From: Opisthocomus hoazin
Lineage: Eukaryota > Chordata > Aves > Opisthocomiformes > Opisthocomidae
Direction of reading: 5' to 3'
Assembly: GCF_030867145.1 (NCBI RefSeq)
Contig: NC_134414.1
Span: 21,284,518-21,348,517 of the forward strand
DNA length: 64,000 nt
How positions within the stretch are numbered: position 1 is the first letter of the stretch; every line of letters begins with the position of its first letter. This document shows, piece by piece, positions 1 through 14,200 of the stretch. The notes under the pieces were generated by a model. It had not been told where the DNA came from. It was given only the letters and a program-made list of their open reading frames with translations, and did no database searches. The translations under genes and the position numbers were made by a program.

Positions 1-3000
1 CCAGGGACAATCAAGACAGTGAATAGCATTTAGGAGATTAAGTATCAGAGGCAAAATAATGCTGAAATGCTGTAGAAAGTTAGCCAGAATGGATGTATTT
101 TACATCTCAGCTTGTGTATGCTCTCACTCGTTCTGAATGGAGCTGAATTCTGGGACACAGCCCTCATCTTTCGCTGGACTTTGAAGAAAAGCATTAAAAG
201 GCAACTTCTCCCGGTGATGCTAAACATCAGACCTCGCAGTTAATGAGTTTCTCCTGGAAGATAACTAAAAGCTGGTAGGGAATTCAGGACTATGCACTGG
301 GATATGCTCTCACTGTTCTCCCTTGTCCAGCCAATATTGACGGAAGCTGTGGAGAGGCTTTTGAGCTTAACTGTCTGTAAAGCTAATTTCAGTGATCAGG
401 GTCAAGGTCACAGAGATGCAGATTACTGTGGCCATACTCCTCCACATTGTTAGAGCTTAAAATGTGCTGCTGGACAGAGCTGCAGTTTGGGCAGACCAAG
501 CAGGCAGGTGCATGATCAACCCCTGCGACTACGGGCCCCTGCGCTGGCAGCATCTTTTGGAGCACAGCAGCCATGACCTTTGCACATCGGTACAAGTTCC
601 TTATTGTGGTGGATGCCGTTTCTGGGGTTTATGCTTGAACCAGCAGACTTCTGCCCACAGATACAAGGTGTTCAGGGAACAGAGAAAACAAAATCTAGTC
701 AGCATTTGTTCAAAGAAAAAACAATGTGCAAACTGATAGAGAAATACATGAGACGGATTGATGGTGGAAGCTGCAGTGGAAGAAGAACACATTAAAACCA
801 GAAACAGAGTCAATCGTTTTTTAACTCATTTTGAGTGGTGGAGAAAATTTCTACAGGTGGTGGAGGAAAGACTTTGGTGCAGCAGGGTCAGAGGCACAGC
901 CGGAGAAGTGCAGCTTTCTGTCCTCTGACCTTGATGTTCAGTGCTCTTGCATCAGGACTGATTGACGCCCTTGTAGCTATCAAGGTGTTGAAAGTCTCCA
1001 GCAAAGGGTCCAGCCATCCTGGAATATGGATACAAGGCAACATGGGAGGCTGTGAACTTACAGCCTGTTTGTTGCAGCCTGATAACTGGTTGTATAAGCA
1101 GAGACAGGGTGCTTATGTCTGCAAAAAAGGGGTGAGTTACTGTAAAGTTATTTCAGAGTAGGAGTTTGGCAGTGAGCTGCAACTGATGTCAGGCAGGTTC
1201 TCCCCTTACTCTGCCCCAGAGCGTGGTGTCTGTGTTCCCACAGCCTGGCTTAGTTCTCTTACATGAAAAGAAGTGTCTTTAATAAACTATGTCCTGGCAC
1301 CATGTAGAAATACAATTTTTATCTCTGTGAACAACCATATCAGCATTACTGCTATGTGAGAAGCTTTCAGCTCGAACGCATACAGCTGTCGTGTGAGTTC
1401 TTAAATCTCCGGAGTCATTTATAAGGCACCCTGTAAATACTCCCTGCAAGGAAGGTTTGCCTTTAGTTACTAGGTACCCACCAGCTGTTGTGCCAACACA
1501 CCCTGGTACTTTCAACCTACAGTGTTTGTGTGGTTTTACAGGGCTGTGGGACGATGAACCTGTTTCTGAAAGCTCACAGCCCAGCTCTGCCACAACAAGC
1601 AAGCCGCATGGCTACTCGCTTCCATGGATGCCCTTACCCCAGGTGCAATGTGCAGTCCCTCCTTCTCTGTGGGAGAAGATGCTTCATACTTACCACAGAA
1701 CAACAAACACAGATGGAGCCGTGGAGCAAGTGCCGCATTTCAAGAAAGCAGTATTATTTCTCCTCAGATAAATAATAACCTGCCAAATCCTCATCACAAA
1801 ACTGTGGCAGGGAAGTGTTAACAATTCTGAGTTGGCTTTAAAGACAAAGAGAGGGATATGCCCCAGCGGGTGGTGGGGGCTGCCCTGAAGGACAATGACT
1901 ACTGAAGAGTGAGTGCTGCAGTGGAGTGGCCTGGGCGTACACCACCTGGAAGGAGTGGAAGGGGCACAGACTCTCTGTGTGTGCCTGGGAAATGAATCCT
2001 CTGAAGGACCCACCTGAGTCCAACACAGGAAATATTCTGAAATTCTGGCTAAGCCCTGGCCAAACAGGGCCCTCAAATACTTTTGGGAAGCCAAATAAAC
2101 AACAAATTCTAGGTGATGCTCTACCCATTAGTGGGAGCTTTTTTGTCCTCCCATTCTCACCACTTCACAAATGCCAACAGCAAACTCTTTGACAAAATGG
2201 TGCAGTTTGGTTCAATTGAAAAAAAAAAAAACCCACAAAACATCATGGTCACCATGGTGGGACATCACCCCTTCAGCTATAAGATCATCAGAAAGTGTCC
2301 AGCCAGCAGTGGGCAGTTTACATAGTCCAACATCCACCATGAGAAGACAGAGAGCCCATCTCTGAGAACACGGAAAGGAACCTGTGTCCTTCCGTAGGGA
2401 CACTCAGAGCAGCACATGAACAGAACCAGCAAGCTGGGACCTGTCCAGGGAAAAAAAGAAAAAACAGATAGAAAGCACCTGCCCTTCTTCTGCAATTAAG
2501 AAGCTCAGAGGTGGATAGGAAGCAGTGTAATTCCAGCCAGGGACCACCACAAGGGGGTCTGCACCACATGGGGATCTGCAACCAGGATATGTGGGGGGGA
2601 GCTCCAGGTCCAGCCCACAACTGATAGAGAGGGAGCCACACTAAGCTGGATATCTCTATCAGAACTAGGAATATTGTAGAATTTAAACAAAAACAGAAGC
2701 TTATCTCTAAATGCTTCATAGCATGAGCTCTGATACGTGTGTAGTTTAGCAGTCATTGATTACGTACTGTTTTTTACAGTAGTCTGAGTTTCTGGATGCT
2801 GAAGACAAGAACCCTCAGTTACTCAGGAGATGCCTGGAGCAAAGCGAAGCCAACAGAGCTAGAAGACCTAATGCTTTTGCAACATTTAAGTGTGCTCTAT
2901 AAATGTAAATGGGTGTAATGAATAGATGAACTGCCACTAAACAGCACCTAAAATATACCCCTGCTGGCCCGCCACACCTACAAAGAACCTCTGCAGAGAG

Positions 3001-4884
3001 ATGCTGGCCCTGACATTTCTGTTTTATTTATCGAGCCAAATAAAAGGCCTGCATGGCGCAGCCTCACTCCAGTGAGAAAAGCAAAGATCTTCATCTTAAC
3101 TCAGCTTCTTCCATGAAACAAAACCAAGTGAGAGACACCCCTCAGCACAAAAAAATATTGGTTTTATGGGTTTGAGGCACTCAGAGGAGCTCTGGCATGA
3201 TTAACACAGTATTTGTAGTGTTTATTTTTTCAAATTGCGCACATCCAGCATTCCAATGATAGACTGAGCTGGGTTGGCACAACAGTATCAAGTAACCGCA
3301 GCAACCCAAATAAGTCATTGATTCCTGAGAAAAGTATGAACTACAATAGAAAACATGATTTTAACTTAAGTAGCCATATTCTAATCAATTTTCCTTCCTA
3401 CCCAGGTTTGCATGGTGCTAGTCAGCCCACGAATGATCTCATCCTTCTCTCACTGAATTCAAGAGGAATCTTGCTATGGGTTTTAACCGGGGCGGGCCTG
3501 AGCCCTAAGAAGATACTGGCACTGCTTTGTGTTCATTAGAACAAACAGAGCTAATAAGGGCTGGAGTGACGTGATGGGGAGCGATCAGCACTCAGCACTG
3601 ATTCACCCTTCAACTTTGAGGTGTTTATACGCAGCCAAAGAGAGTCAAGAGGTCTCTAATGACTTTCTAATCACATCAGTCATTGACCCTGGGTGAGTGG
3701 AATGAAATCTGACATGAACCTTGGCTCAAGACAATGCAGACTGGAGTTTTGTATCTAACTACTGAAAATAAATTGTTATTCTTTCTCAGTGCATTGTATT
3801 GTTATGGAATAAATGAGAAAGAGTCAGACATAGATACTCTCAACAATCCAGCAACATCCTCCCTCCCCAGGACCCAGACGCTTGCTCCAGGCTACTAAAT
3901 GCAGCTGAGCTTTAGGGACTGTCAGGATCTAACCCAGAAAAAAGAGTTTTGAACAGCCAAATTGCGGAACTGCCTCAGTCTGGACTCCCCCAGCACTTCT
4001 TTCCTCTTGCTTGGTCAAAATCCACACTCGCTATAATTAGCCATTTGGAGGTTGCTCTCCCAATCTGTTTTGCTAGGCATATGTTTGTCTGGGGTCTTCG
4101 CAAGACAAATGTCAAGAGTGAACAACTTTTAACAGGGCTACTGGCCAGGAACGTATGGGGAGCAAAGTCTTTTAACGCTAGATAGCTACAACACTAAGGT
4201 TAAGCTTCCTCTTTTGTTTGTGATAAATATTCCTTGCCCTCTTCTCATCTTAGTAATCACACTTTGTGCGTCACTCATGAACAGTTAAATCCACTTTTTG
4301 CTTTCTACAAAACCAATTAACACATCTCGGCATGAGCAGATGGAGGCTTTGTTACCTGAGGGTATACAACTGCAGACAGATAGCAGCAAGTGAGCAGTGC
4401 ACAGACACCTACGCTTATGCCTACAGACTTGAGTGTGATATGGCTAAGGGAAACAAAACAAGGTCATCCACTCCCTGCTCAGCTATCATATCTTTCCTTG
4501 GGAGGATCGTACCCTCTATCAACACATTATCACTCATTCCCTTCTCTGAAACGGGAAACTACTTGTTTTACTCTCCCAGGGCTTGATTAGGCAACCACTA
4601 ATACCAAACCTGGGCACTACCAAATCAGGTGTCAACATGACTTTCTCTGGATCAGGCCACGGACATAATCCTGCAGCGGTGAACAGCAGACCTGCTGGCG
4701 CGCAGTCGCCATTTACAGCACCCTATGCTCCCTCCACCTCGAGTGCACTGCTCGGTGCCAGCCATTCTGCACAGCGCAAAAGCTTGCAGCTGACTTCCTT
4801 CAGGGGAAGCCTTGGGTTTCCAGGCTCACCCTTGCTGTATACTGCCCGCTCCAGGGACAGACTCTTGTGACCTTGTGATCTGAA
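1..4884. other. Intergenic, no gene recognised
   Basis: Unique-looking, moderately AT-rich sequence. Short open frames occur on both strands, but none has family similarity, consistent splice sites or a promoter. No repeat family was recognised by eye. Confidence 0.6.
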
Positions 4885-5204
4885 GGGCGGGTGTCAGGAG
4901 GATGGGGCCAAACTCTTTTCAGTAGTGCCCAGTGACAGGACAAGGGGCAATGGGCACAAACTGAAGCAGAGGAAGTTCTGTCTGAACATGAGGAAGAACT
5001 TCTTCACTCTGAGGTTGATGGAGCCCTGGAACAGGCTACCCAGGGAGGTTGTGGAGTCTCCTTCTCTGGAGATATTCAAGACCCACCTGGACGCGGTCCT
5101 GTGCGGCCTGCTGTAGGTGACCCTGCTTCGGCGGGAGGGTTGGACTAGATGACTCACAGAGGTCCCTTCCAACCCCTACCATTCTGTGATTCTGTGATTC
5201 TGTG
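4885..5204 (+). mobile_element. CR1 LINE 3' fragment
   Basis: The fragment has the diagnostic CR1 3' region: a degenerate ORF2 C-terminus with the pattern SDRTRGNG, then [23 protein letters not shown], then the GGTTGGACTAGATGACTC block and the GGTCCCTTCCAACCC block, ending in three ATTCTGTG octamers. It is 5'-truncated, as most CR1 copies are. No intact protein is encoded. Confidence 0.93.
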
Positions 5205-8200
5205 ACCTTGTCAGGGCAGATCCCATGCTTCTGTCTCCAAGCCCAAACTCCTCTCTGCAGACCATGCCCCATTACAGCAGGATCTGTGCTTAGCAGGGTG
5301 CTGCGAGTAGTCCACTCCCATCAGATGCTGGTGTAAGCAGGTTGCCCTCACTTGGCATCACACTTCCCATTGGCAGAGCAGATATTATGGGCAAAATTTG
5401 CCACACGGCTAGTTTTTATTGTGTGCTAACCAAACCAAGTGAAAGGAGGAAGGTGGGGTGTTGTGTCCAGTTACTGCTGCAGTGTGTGCACAGCTCTCCC
5501 CAGGTGAGCTGTGACTGATGGCAGGTTAGGATGCCTGTGCAGACAAATCACCAGTGGGGTGGTAATTTCAGACTGGGAGAGAGTGGGGGTCTGTGATGAG
5601 CCTGCAGAAGAAATGAGAGAGCCACTGAAGATGGGCAGATGGAAGCAGTGGCCTTTGGAGCTGGCTGTTATCTGCTCCTGTTTTCTCACTGTACAGATGG
5701 CTGAGCTTGGACACCTGGCAGTGAGCACCTAAATGGTGACCTCGATCAGCAGCAAAGGGATTCCCCTGTACTCTCTGGGAGGGGTGAATGCACAGGTTAC
5801 AAGATGGTGTGCTTGAAAGTGCTGTGTTGACAGCATTGACTGAATGCACCCCTGGCATCTGCCCCTCTACAAAGTTTCTTCCAGTTCTTCTTGACTGGAA
5901 GAGGTGTTATCTGCGGTCTTCCAGATCTTTGTGGGTCACAGGACACACTTTCCAGATAGGAGATATGGCTAAACTAGCAGCAAGAATGAATTCCTACTCA
6001 CTGTAACTCTTTCCTGCAAGAGAGGGTCAGCGATGTAGGTCAGTACACTCTTCGGTTTCGCTTGATAATATTAACAAAATCAGTACTTTGCCCATAGGAC
6101 CTAGTGACCATGGGACACGTAATAGACCGCTCAGGCTGCATGACATGACATTGACCTACGTCAACCCTGGCAAACAAAAGTATCTCTTAATCCATCAGGA
6201 ACAGCCAGGGAACGATGACCTGATCCTCTGTAGAGCTCCTGTGGGGCTCGCTACGCTCTTGGAGAGAAGCGTCAATCTGTGCCAGGTCAGACAAGAAACT
6301 CATTATCCCTGGAAACTTTAAAAGGATGTTGCTTCATTATCTTCAGCTAGAGTTCAGTTTTTCCACCCCGACGCACTGGCAGGGGTTGATGTTGTTGATG
6401 ATTACCTGGGCAACGAGGGCACATAAACCTTGCTAGCTCGTGTTGTTTTCTATATGCAGTCCTCCTTGCAAAAAGAAATGATGGGTTTTGCGCCAATTAT
6501 TTTCTGAGGTTTGCCAGCACGTGGCTTGGGTATGACCAGCCTGAGCAAAGGAGAGGTGCTGGGGAAATGTCAGCCAAGGAGCTGTGTGAGCCAAGGAGAA
6601 GTGTGTGTGTATGTATAGAAGGGGGGGGTAGGATGTGAGGGATACTCTGAGCCAAGGATCTTGCTTGTTCCCCCCCTACAGAGGCATGACTGTGCATACC
6701 CTTGCCTGCCTACTCTCTCAAGGCATTTGACTTGGAAGAAAAAGAAGGTCTTGCCCTGACAGTGCCCTAAGAAAAAGAGTGCATCAAACTTGGTGCAGGG
6801 AAAAGTGGCCAAGGAGAGGTCTTGTGAAATTCAGGGAAACTGGTGACAGACAAGTCACAGTGTCTTAGAGAATGGTGTTGGGCCCAAAGTACTTCCAAAG
6901 AGCTTAGTAGCACTCAGGAACCATGTCCAGCAAGAACAGGGGTGAACATGCCTGGGGACAGATGCAGGGAACAGAGCTTTCTGCGTCCAGCCACAAATAT
7001 TTTTGAACAGGATTGACCCCACTGTCAATTTTCACTTGGTCAGCTGTGGTACCTAAAACGGGATTTAACATTATGTCTGGCCAGGGCTAGTACTTCTAGC
7101 CAGGAAAACAGAGCCAGTTTGGAAATGACAGGGAAATATATGTGATCTGGGACAGAAAACTGCAAATAAAAACACAGTTGTGTAAATAACTGTTTTTTAC
7201 CAACTAATATCAAAATCCCCTTTTCAGCAGAAATTCAGACTATTACATATTTAAAAGTGTAGTAGGCAAGAGCACAAAAAGCTCGCCCTAGTTTCAGTCT
7301 GCAGAGAATGTTTCAGGGTTATTTGGGCTGCCTTTCTTCCCTCACAACACTCCTCTGTTCTTCAGTCCATCAACACTCAGCCCTGATCCAGGTTATCTTA
7401 ATTGTTCAAGCTATGAATTTCATGAACGCCTTTGGCACTTTAGCAGACCCATGCCTGTAAGACAACTGTAATCTGAGTAAGAAATATTGCTGATCCCACC
7501 TACAAAGCTAACCTTGGCTTGGGGTTGCAGCCTCAGTACTGCGTGTCTTGTCCAAAACACGTCACAGAAGCCATGCAGGAGGTGATGAGTTTTCTGACTG
7601 GCCTTCTGACTGCACAGCAGAGACAAAAGCTGCAGCCATCTGTCTGCAGCATCCCAGCGCCCACCCTGAGTGTCTCCATGGAGTACCCAGTATCCACCGA
7701 GTCCTGTTCTCCTCTCCACACAGAGGAAGGAGATTTGTCCTCCTGGTATCAAAAAGTCCCTTTTCAAGACTCAGTGCCCATCAGCTCTGCACTTCTGCCA
7801 GATTCACTGCTCAATATTTTTTATTCCCTATCTGTTGTGTTTGATTCAGAAATTTCACATTCCCATCCCAGGTTGCCAGGTTGCACAGGACACAGCAAGC
7901 AAGGGAGAAGATGAGTTGTATGATTCAATCTCAGTCCCACCAGGCTTAGCATAAAACCAAAAGTATCCCCAGTAGGAGGCAAACTCTTTGACTCTAAGCA
8001 TTTTGGACTGATGTGACAGCCCAGCTGTGTCACCAATTTCTTTGGCAGGAGGTCTTAATCCCACAGCATAGGTTGGCAACATCAGCTCGGTTTTAGCATC
8101 ATTTTTAGGACAAAGCGTGGCTTGCCACACCTGACCTTTATCTCCCCACTTGGGTAGGTGCAAATCCTCATTTACTGGCTTGCTGAAACTTTGGCTAAGC

Positions 8201-11200
8201 TCCAGTTTAAAAAAAGAAAAAGTGGGACAGGATTCACTCGCCCATAAATTTGTCAGGCCTGCGTCTCTGCCGCTCCTCCTCTTTTCAACAAAGTCTCCAG
8301 GCACACAGGGAGGAGTGGAGGGCTCTTCTCCCCCCCAGACACCTTGAGATTTCCCCTCTGCCATAAGGATGGCCCTGCCTCTGTGTTCCCCATCAGTCCC
8401 AGAGGTCCCGTCTGTCTTAGGAAACAAAACACACCCAGGACAGACATTTGGCTGAGCCCTACGGATGCACATGCCCGGCTGCAGCTCAGCCAGCATGACA
8501 CTGGGACCCTTCGCCGGAGGCGGTTTGGATGTGCTTGTCCCATTTTAAGAGGGAAGAGAGCTCAGCTGTGTGCATGGCAGCTGGGCAAAGCACTGCCCCT
8601 GGTCTATTTTATTTAGTAGCACAGACACAGCCGTGCAGGACTAACTCCATGTCAGGCTGGTCAGCCTCAGTGTAGCCTGACCTACCATGACGCCTGTTCC
8701 CTGCCCAGCTCCCCAGCTCCTCCCCTGGTAGACCTCGCTGGACCTTTATTTGGTTGCTTTCGGGCTGAGATACAAAGCAAAGTGTTAAACTGCACCTGAG
8801 GGAGCAGCAGCAGCTCTGCGTGTTGGTGATGCAGGAGAGGGTTGTGGCAGCTGCGGTGGCACAGCGGAGGACAGGACTCCCAGCAGAAAGTATCCGTGCT
8901 ATTAACGGTGCCACGAGGGAACAGCTGTTCTACTTATGGTCCATGAAATATTTATGAAATAAACTTCTGGAATGTGATAAGGACATTTAATAGGATGTCA
9001 CGTCCTGGGATTAATGAAGCACTAGAAGAACTGTAAGGTCACAGTCCTGCAGCAAAGAGCGGCTCTGAGGGAAAGCCACTGCTCTCTGCTGCTGTTTGAT
9101 TTGCAGTGCGTGGGCATGTAGTCAAGCAGCCCTTTGTGCCAAGCGCCATTCAGACAGAGGATTAGCAGTGACCACATGTGCAGACCTGGGGAAATAGGTG
9201 CCAAACCCAGCCAGGTCTCACCACTCATTCAGAAGGACAGAGAGAAGCTTGTCCTCACTGAGGAAATTGTTAGGAACTTGAATGCTCCTGGCTTTTGTAC
9301 ATCCATACAGGCTACAAGAGCACTCCCTCTTCCTAAGATGGACTGTGGATTTGTCCAGCCTTCCATGTTGATGTTTAATATTCACTTCCCAGGGAAGGAA
9401 GAGAAGAGACACATAGCTGGGGTGTCTGGAGCAGCACAAGATGGAGCATGTCACAGCTCCAGCATCCTCACAGCCAGCGCTGCTGCAATGAGTGACAGGC
9501 AAACAGCACTGCTGGGCCAAGCACAGACAGAGGAGCATCGCACCGGTGCCACTGCTCACCCTACCAACACACCAGAGGAAGATGTTCAGTAATTCAAATA
9601 CTGTTGCAATGCCCTTTGGAAGCAGCATGCAAATGGGATCCTCGGGAGTTGCCCAGTACCCGAGAAGCCTATGCTATGATTCCATGGTGATGTAAAAGTC
9701 AAAATCTAGTTAGGCAAGTTCAGGCAGCCAAACAATGAGAATCTTACAGCATTTTCCTGTTTACAATGTAGATACACTAATCAATGCATATGCCAGGAGG
9801 CGAATAATTAAAAGCTCCTCTCCTAATTTCAAGTGTTTGTGAAGGGTAGTGTGCTATACAGGTGGAAATTTGTGTAGGAGGCACACAGATACTGCACTGC
9901 AGGAATATCCTGGCTTCTGCCACAGACAGCTAATGCAAGCAGAGTGACAACCCCCACTTTGTTAACCGAAAAGCCAATTCCCACCAACCATTCAGCCTCG
10001 CTATTACATTGTCAGCTAAAACCATCTTGATGGCAGGAAGGCAGTAAGAGGAGGCAGGCCCGTGTGCTTGCAAGGCTTTCACCTGGCTGTGGTACATCCC
10101 AGATTTCCTCATTCTGCATAATCCCAGCTACCAGAAAAATTTCAGGAGCACCAAACTGGCTGTACTAGGGTTTGGATGCACCATTTCCCATTAGGAACAT
10201 TCTCTCCAAACTTTTGGTAAAAGCTATTTTTTTTAACACTTCTATTTTGCTAAAAACCGCTTGAGCTGAGAAAGCCCTGGAGAAAATCACCAACACCTTG
10301 AGTGAGATTTTACAATGTCTCTGCTCCCATCTCCCTTTTGTAGGACTGGAGAGGAATTATTCACAGTTTATTTCTCACTACCTTTCATAAGAAAGATTCA
10401 CTGAGGTGATGAACATTTACATAAATTCACCTGATCTGTAATTACTGTACCATTTCTTAGTTTTCCTAGAATGTATTCATGGGCAAATGTGAAAATTTCA
10501 GTAGAGAAGCAGTTAATATTTACTGCAAATTTTAGCTGCAGTGTGCTCAGGGAGGAACAGCACAGCTGGCAAAATAACATCCCTCTAGGGCCTGATTTAA
10601 ACCCCAGGAAAGCCAGAGAGGCTTTTCCATGATTTTTAGTTCAAGAAATAATTGTTCTGTCCATCTCTTGGACCTCTTATACTCTTGTAAAAATTGGATG
10701 GACCTTCAGGCCAAGACATCACGAAAAATGGAAAATACTTTCAGCTCTACTTATTTCATTTGGACAAAAAGTCTTTGGAATAAGGTATCGGATGTTTTAT
10801 TGCAAAGAGACACAAAAAAGAAAGCTTGGAACAATTACTTCTACCAAAAAACCAGGAATTTTTTTTCCATTCAAAAGCCTATTACTTATTTACTTTATAT
10901 ACAGCAAGAGTAAATTCTTTTCTTTGAATTTGAAAGATTCTGAGTATCACTAAAGACCAAGCTATATTTTTTTCCATTTGATAAATGGCATACTGGAAAG
11001 CTGTTTGCTATAAATAGTTCATGGACAACGAAACAGTTGCATTCTTTATTTCCCAATAATTCCAGAGGAAAGGGGGTGAAAAAAGATGAGAAAGACATGT
11101 ACAGAAAACCAGTGTGATATTTTCTTTGTTCACCTGTCTGTTTGATTAAGACTTAGGGGTATACAGCCAAAGGGCATCTTCAGCTTAACGAGGCAAATCT

Positions 11201-14200
11201 TTCAGAGATCCCTCAGCAGTCAGTGGAGAGAGAGGTCTAACTCAGCCTCTTCAGAGAGCCCTCCACAGGGTCTCAGCCACCATGGACAGGGAGGTGGTGG
11301 GCAGAGGGGTGGTGCTAGGGCAGCTGGTCCCAACCACCCCCGGCTGGGAGGGTCTAAGCTTCAGCCCCTCAAGAACGTGGACGGGGTTTCTCAAGTGCAT
11401 CTTGTTGGCTGTGGTGCCTGGCCAAGCCCTTTGCAGGGGCACAAGGCTCCCCACATGCTCACCACTTTAAAGGAAGGAAGAGTTTTGCTGCAGTTTGGCC
11501 CTACGCAGGGCTGGGAAAGCTTTGGTGAAGTCTGTGGAAGCCAGAAAACCCAAGAAGAAATTCCTGAGAGTGCTGAAGGCAGCTTTTCCTTAATACAACT
11601 TAAGTTCTCCAACTTTCACAGGCCATCTGCTTCAATCTCAGGTGGAGATGAATAGAAAAAGGGCAGCTCTGTGGGTCTGAATGAGCCCAAGACATTCACA
11701 TTTCTGGCTGCAGTCGTCCAAAGATATAGACAAGTAGATTTTGGTGCTGCTTTTGGAGATGGAGAAGAACCAGAAGGAATATTTTCATAACCGGACACCA
11801 CTGAGAACACCAAAATAGCCCTCAGCTGCCTGTTGTAAGCACTTTATTCCAATGCAAACTTGCTCCCTGAGCACAGAAAGACTACAGCCATGGAGCAAGG
11901 TGCTCGCAGGAAGGAGGGAAGAAGGTCTACTTATGAGACCTGTGAGCTAGTACAGGATTCACCACTAACCCCTTTGTTGTGACTGAAATAAATTTGCCTA
12001 AAAATCGCAACCCTCAGTCAACAGGGATCAGTGTTGCTTGACAAAGTTATATGTTACAAAATATTTGTATTGTGCATATACTTTACGCATGATAAATATT
12101 TCCTGTAACAATCTAATAAAGCTTTTTTTTAAAAGTCTGTTTCAGAATTATTTTTTGAAGATGAAACATACCATCCACAAATTCCCTGCCCTTGCACTAG
12201 ATGGCAACTTTGATTTCCCTGTTGGTACTGTGGCTTGTTTATGATTGTGGACTTGGGTCTTCTATCGGAGCTTCGGAGCTTGTCACAGGCTGCGGGTAGA
12301 TAATCTGAAGCCCTTGGTGTTTTCAGAGAGGTAAAGGCCAGATTCCGATATTTTATAGAGGGATGAAAGCTAATCTTCATAGACGCAGAATTCCAGGCAG
12401 AGTTTGGCTTTTCAATCACTAGTCCTTGCTAGAGCAGCATCTAAAGTACTCTTTACAGCTTGCAGTTAGATATATTCACACCAGCCCTGTTCTAATAGAG
12501 TCCTGAGGCTTGGCAGGTTTCCCAGATCGTTGTTGTGCGGTCTCAGACAACCGAGGCACAACGTACTAGCCAGAGGCTGCTGTTGACGACGTGGCTGGGG
12601 CAGTCTCATGCTGCTGCCACTGCCGCGGGGTCTGCGGCTCTGAAGCTGCCCCTGCAGCCACTCCCAGCGTGTGCATCCAGCCCTGCCGCAGGACACCTGT
12701 CAGCTCTTGCTTCAAAAGCTCATTAAGGAATGGCTGGGCATTATCTGATCCCAGAAGGACTTGTTTGGATGAATTATTTCTGCAGTGAGGATCCTGTGCT
12801 ATAATGTTTCAGCCAGAGTTTGGTGCCCTTACTCTTCCAGGCATGAAAAGCAAGAGAACACGTCGAGAAGGGTTAGGAGGATTAGATGACTCTTCACTGA
12901 GGGGACTGGTTAAATAATCCGCTGTCACGTTAAGGTGAAGGGTGTCCTTGTCTGGCTGCCAAGAGGCAACCCCAGAATGGACACAGTTGATCAAATTTGT
13001 CTAAACAACAAAAAATAGCCTTGTAAGTTGTCTGGGCCTGAAAAAATATCTCTTCACATAGAAGCAAAAATGTCTTCAGATATTTCAAAAGTGCCGTAAT
13101 TATTCAGTGGAAGGAATGTGGATGTGCAACTCGCTGGGTGCTTGCAGCAAAGCAGATGCTAACAATTGCATTTAAATGCCCCACAGGAGGGCACTTTGCC
13201 TTGAGTGTCTCCTGAGCTGCACACCTATTTGAAGTTGGAGGAGCTGGGACAAGAGAAGGAAAACTCAGCAGCGCCAATGGCTTTTAGATTCCAACCGCCT
13301 TTCCACCTAGTGGCAAAAAAATAATAAAGAAATAAATGTACAGCTCTGGGGTGGTGGCTGTTCTGGGCACCCACAGCTTGGCTGGGTGCCGAGCTACGCA
13401 GAGGCAAGCAGCCATGCTGCAGCATCCCATCAAGTGTTTAAGTGCATGTTCAGCTGTACGTGAGTCAGCCGCTGGCTTCAGAACAGCTCTTCTCACCTAG
13501 AGTTGAATGTACTTGAGGAGCATTGCTGAATCAGGCCGCAGGCAAATTGTTATGAGGACATGTTATATTCATACACTGACCTTCTTAATGAAACAATGGA
13601 TCTAGTCTTTTTCTAGCCATTTGAGATTTTGCCACTGACCAGTAGGAGGGCTCTGTGTACTCCAAGAAATATCAGGGAAACGCAGACACAGCTAAAGTGT
13701 AACCAGTTTCAACATTTTAAAAGCTCTTTACATTTCATTAGCCAGAAGCTGCATGATGACTATGTGACTCTTGCTCTGTGTATAGCACAGTGGTACCATG
13801 CAGCATGGTCCCCAGAGCCAAAGACAGGGAGCACGTCCCTGTGTCCCAGCAGCCTGGTCCCATGCTTTGTCAAATATGTAGCCAAGCCAGGTTAAGGACA
13901 TTTCATTTCTTGGTTTCTGTCCTGACTTCCCTCTAGTCCCTATCATCCCATGAGCCTTGAATGCCTCATTTTACAGTGCAGGGTGAAAAACCTCCCCCAC
14001 AGGCAGCGTTGGAAGATGCAAGCCCGGTCTTCCCTAGGCTGAGGGAACTGCATCCACGTCTTTCATTTCCCAGGGAAATGCTGTAGTCATTTCTCATTGC
14101 ACTCCATGCGGATGGCCACACAGCAGCCACTGGTGCCATCAATTTAGTGAGGACCCTGCTCCCGGAGGTGTGGGACACAGGTGCAGAAACCAAACTATGG

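Noticed and set aside
7855..8496. A 213-codon minus-strand open frame
   Set aside because: No recognised domain, overlapping frames on the other strand, no promoter or splice support.
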